Origin: Vibrio salilacus
GTDB lineage: Bacteria > Pseudomonadota > Gammaproteobacteria > Enterobacterales > Vibrionaceae
Length of the DNA: 64,000 nt
Direction: 5' to 3'
Assembly: GCF_002811245.1 (NCBI RefSeq)
Contig: NZ_NIVQ01000006.1
Coordinates: 124,001 to 188,000 of the forward strand
Below the pieces are notes generated by a model, which was not told the origin of the DNA, searched no databases, and was given only the letters and a program-made list of their open reading frames with translations. Position numbers and translations under genes: made by a program. This document shows, one piece after another, positions 63,865 to 64,000 of the stretch. How positions within the stretch are numbered: position 1 is the stretch's first letter; every line of letters begins with the position of its first letter.

Positions 63865-64000
63865 TTATTGTTGTGGCGCGTGTGCAGCGGAGTTGGGCAG
63901 CGAGTGTTGATACCCGCCAAGTAAAGCTGCAAGTTTGCTATTGGTAATGTTGAGATCGGTAACTAAGCGCTCTAATTCTATGCGTAGCGCAATATCATCA
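63865..64000 (-). CDS. C-terminal end of a gene upstream of the CusB remnant
   Basis: Only 44 codons are in the window (DDIALRIELERLVTDLNITN, then SKLAALLGGYQHSLPNSAAHAPQQ). The stop lies 12 bases before the CusB-like start, so it was in one operon with it. In Cus-type efflux operons an outer-membrane TolC-like protein often comes first, but the visible part is too short to confirm. Confidence 0.5.
   Translation of the reverse strand, partial: DDIALRIELERLVTDLNITNSKLAALLGGYQHSLPNSAAHAPQQ

Noticed and set aside
1..64000. CRISPR array, tRNA/rRNA gene, prophage, integron or complete insertion sequence
   Set aside because: None was seen: no regularly spaced direct repeats, no cloverleaf-like CCA-type genes, no integrase or transposase with terminal repeats.

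Overview
The window looks like part of the second chromosome of a Vibrio or close relative. The reasons are the gene content and order: a TonB/ExbBD/Hut haem-uptake cluster, ppsR/ppsA divergent pair, put cluster, vqmR-vqmA, a Lap-type adhesin secretion cluster, a GH18 chitinase, nagB, sstT, and many GGDEF/TPR/MCP proteins, with moderate GC and short intergenic gaps. The genus is inferred from remembered family and synteny patterns; no search was run. No tRNA, rRNA, CRISPR array, prophage or intact insertion sequence was seen.

Layout. 1-4130: tonB (partial)-exbB-exbD-hutBCD, one tightly coupled haem transport operon. 4192-8350: a solute-binding protein, then divergent ppsR and ppsA. 8374-15520: an M23 endopeptidase of the ShyA type, a lone glycogen-binding-like domain protein, membrane proteins (YoaK-like, YjiH-like), a DEAD-box helicase and a small Lpp-like lipoprotein. 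15522-19675: a four-gene minus-strand operon (DUF523/DUF1722, MerR-type regulator, photolyase, L,D-transpeptidase) with two matching palindromes in front of it. 19724-25349: deoD, a zinc-finger protein that looks transposase-derived, and a tandem pair of TPR-GGDEF paralogues, one degenerate and one active. 25354-29240: a nonsense-disrupted small membrane gene, a YibI/YibH-like pair, a frameshifted small gene and a chemoreceptor. 29354-31454: a thioesterase, a DUF445 protein, an Lrp-type regulator and a small zinc-ribbon protein. 31577-38023: proline catabolism (putP, a detached PutA C-terminal domain, putA, an AraC-type regulator). 38518-41583: two paralogous exported coiled-coil/PEGA proteins, the second fused to an SUMF1 domain. 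41591-42658: VqmA operator, the VqmR small RNA and vqmA. 42679-49741: pdxH and lapC-lapG-lapD-lapB. 49762-52720: a modular chitinase and a truncated acetyltransferase. 52804-54320: a copper-delivery operon for cytochrome oxidase. 54671-62101: sstT, a Sel1-repeat protein, nagB, a coniferyl-aldehyde-type dehydrogenase and an SgrR-type regulator. 62357-64000: a small protein, a cold-shock protein and a decayed end with remnants of a diguanylate cyclase and a CusB-like metal-efflux adaptor.

Two themes join many genes. The first is surface attachment and biofilm: VqmA/VqmR quorum sensing, LapD/LapG control of adhesin release, the type I exporter and several c-di-GMP proteins. The second is nutrient use typical of marine vibrios: haem, proline, serine, chitin and glucosamine-6-phosphate. 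The most informative observations are the complete vqmR-vqmA unit with its operator near -42, a PutA whose terminal domain is a separate gene, paired palindromes in front of the photolyase/MerR operon, an adhesin-less Lap module, and at least five broken genes.
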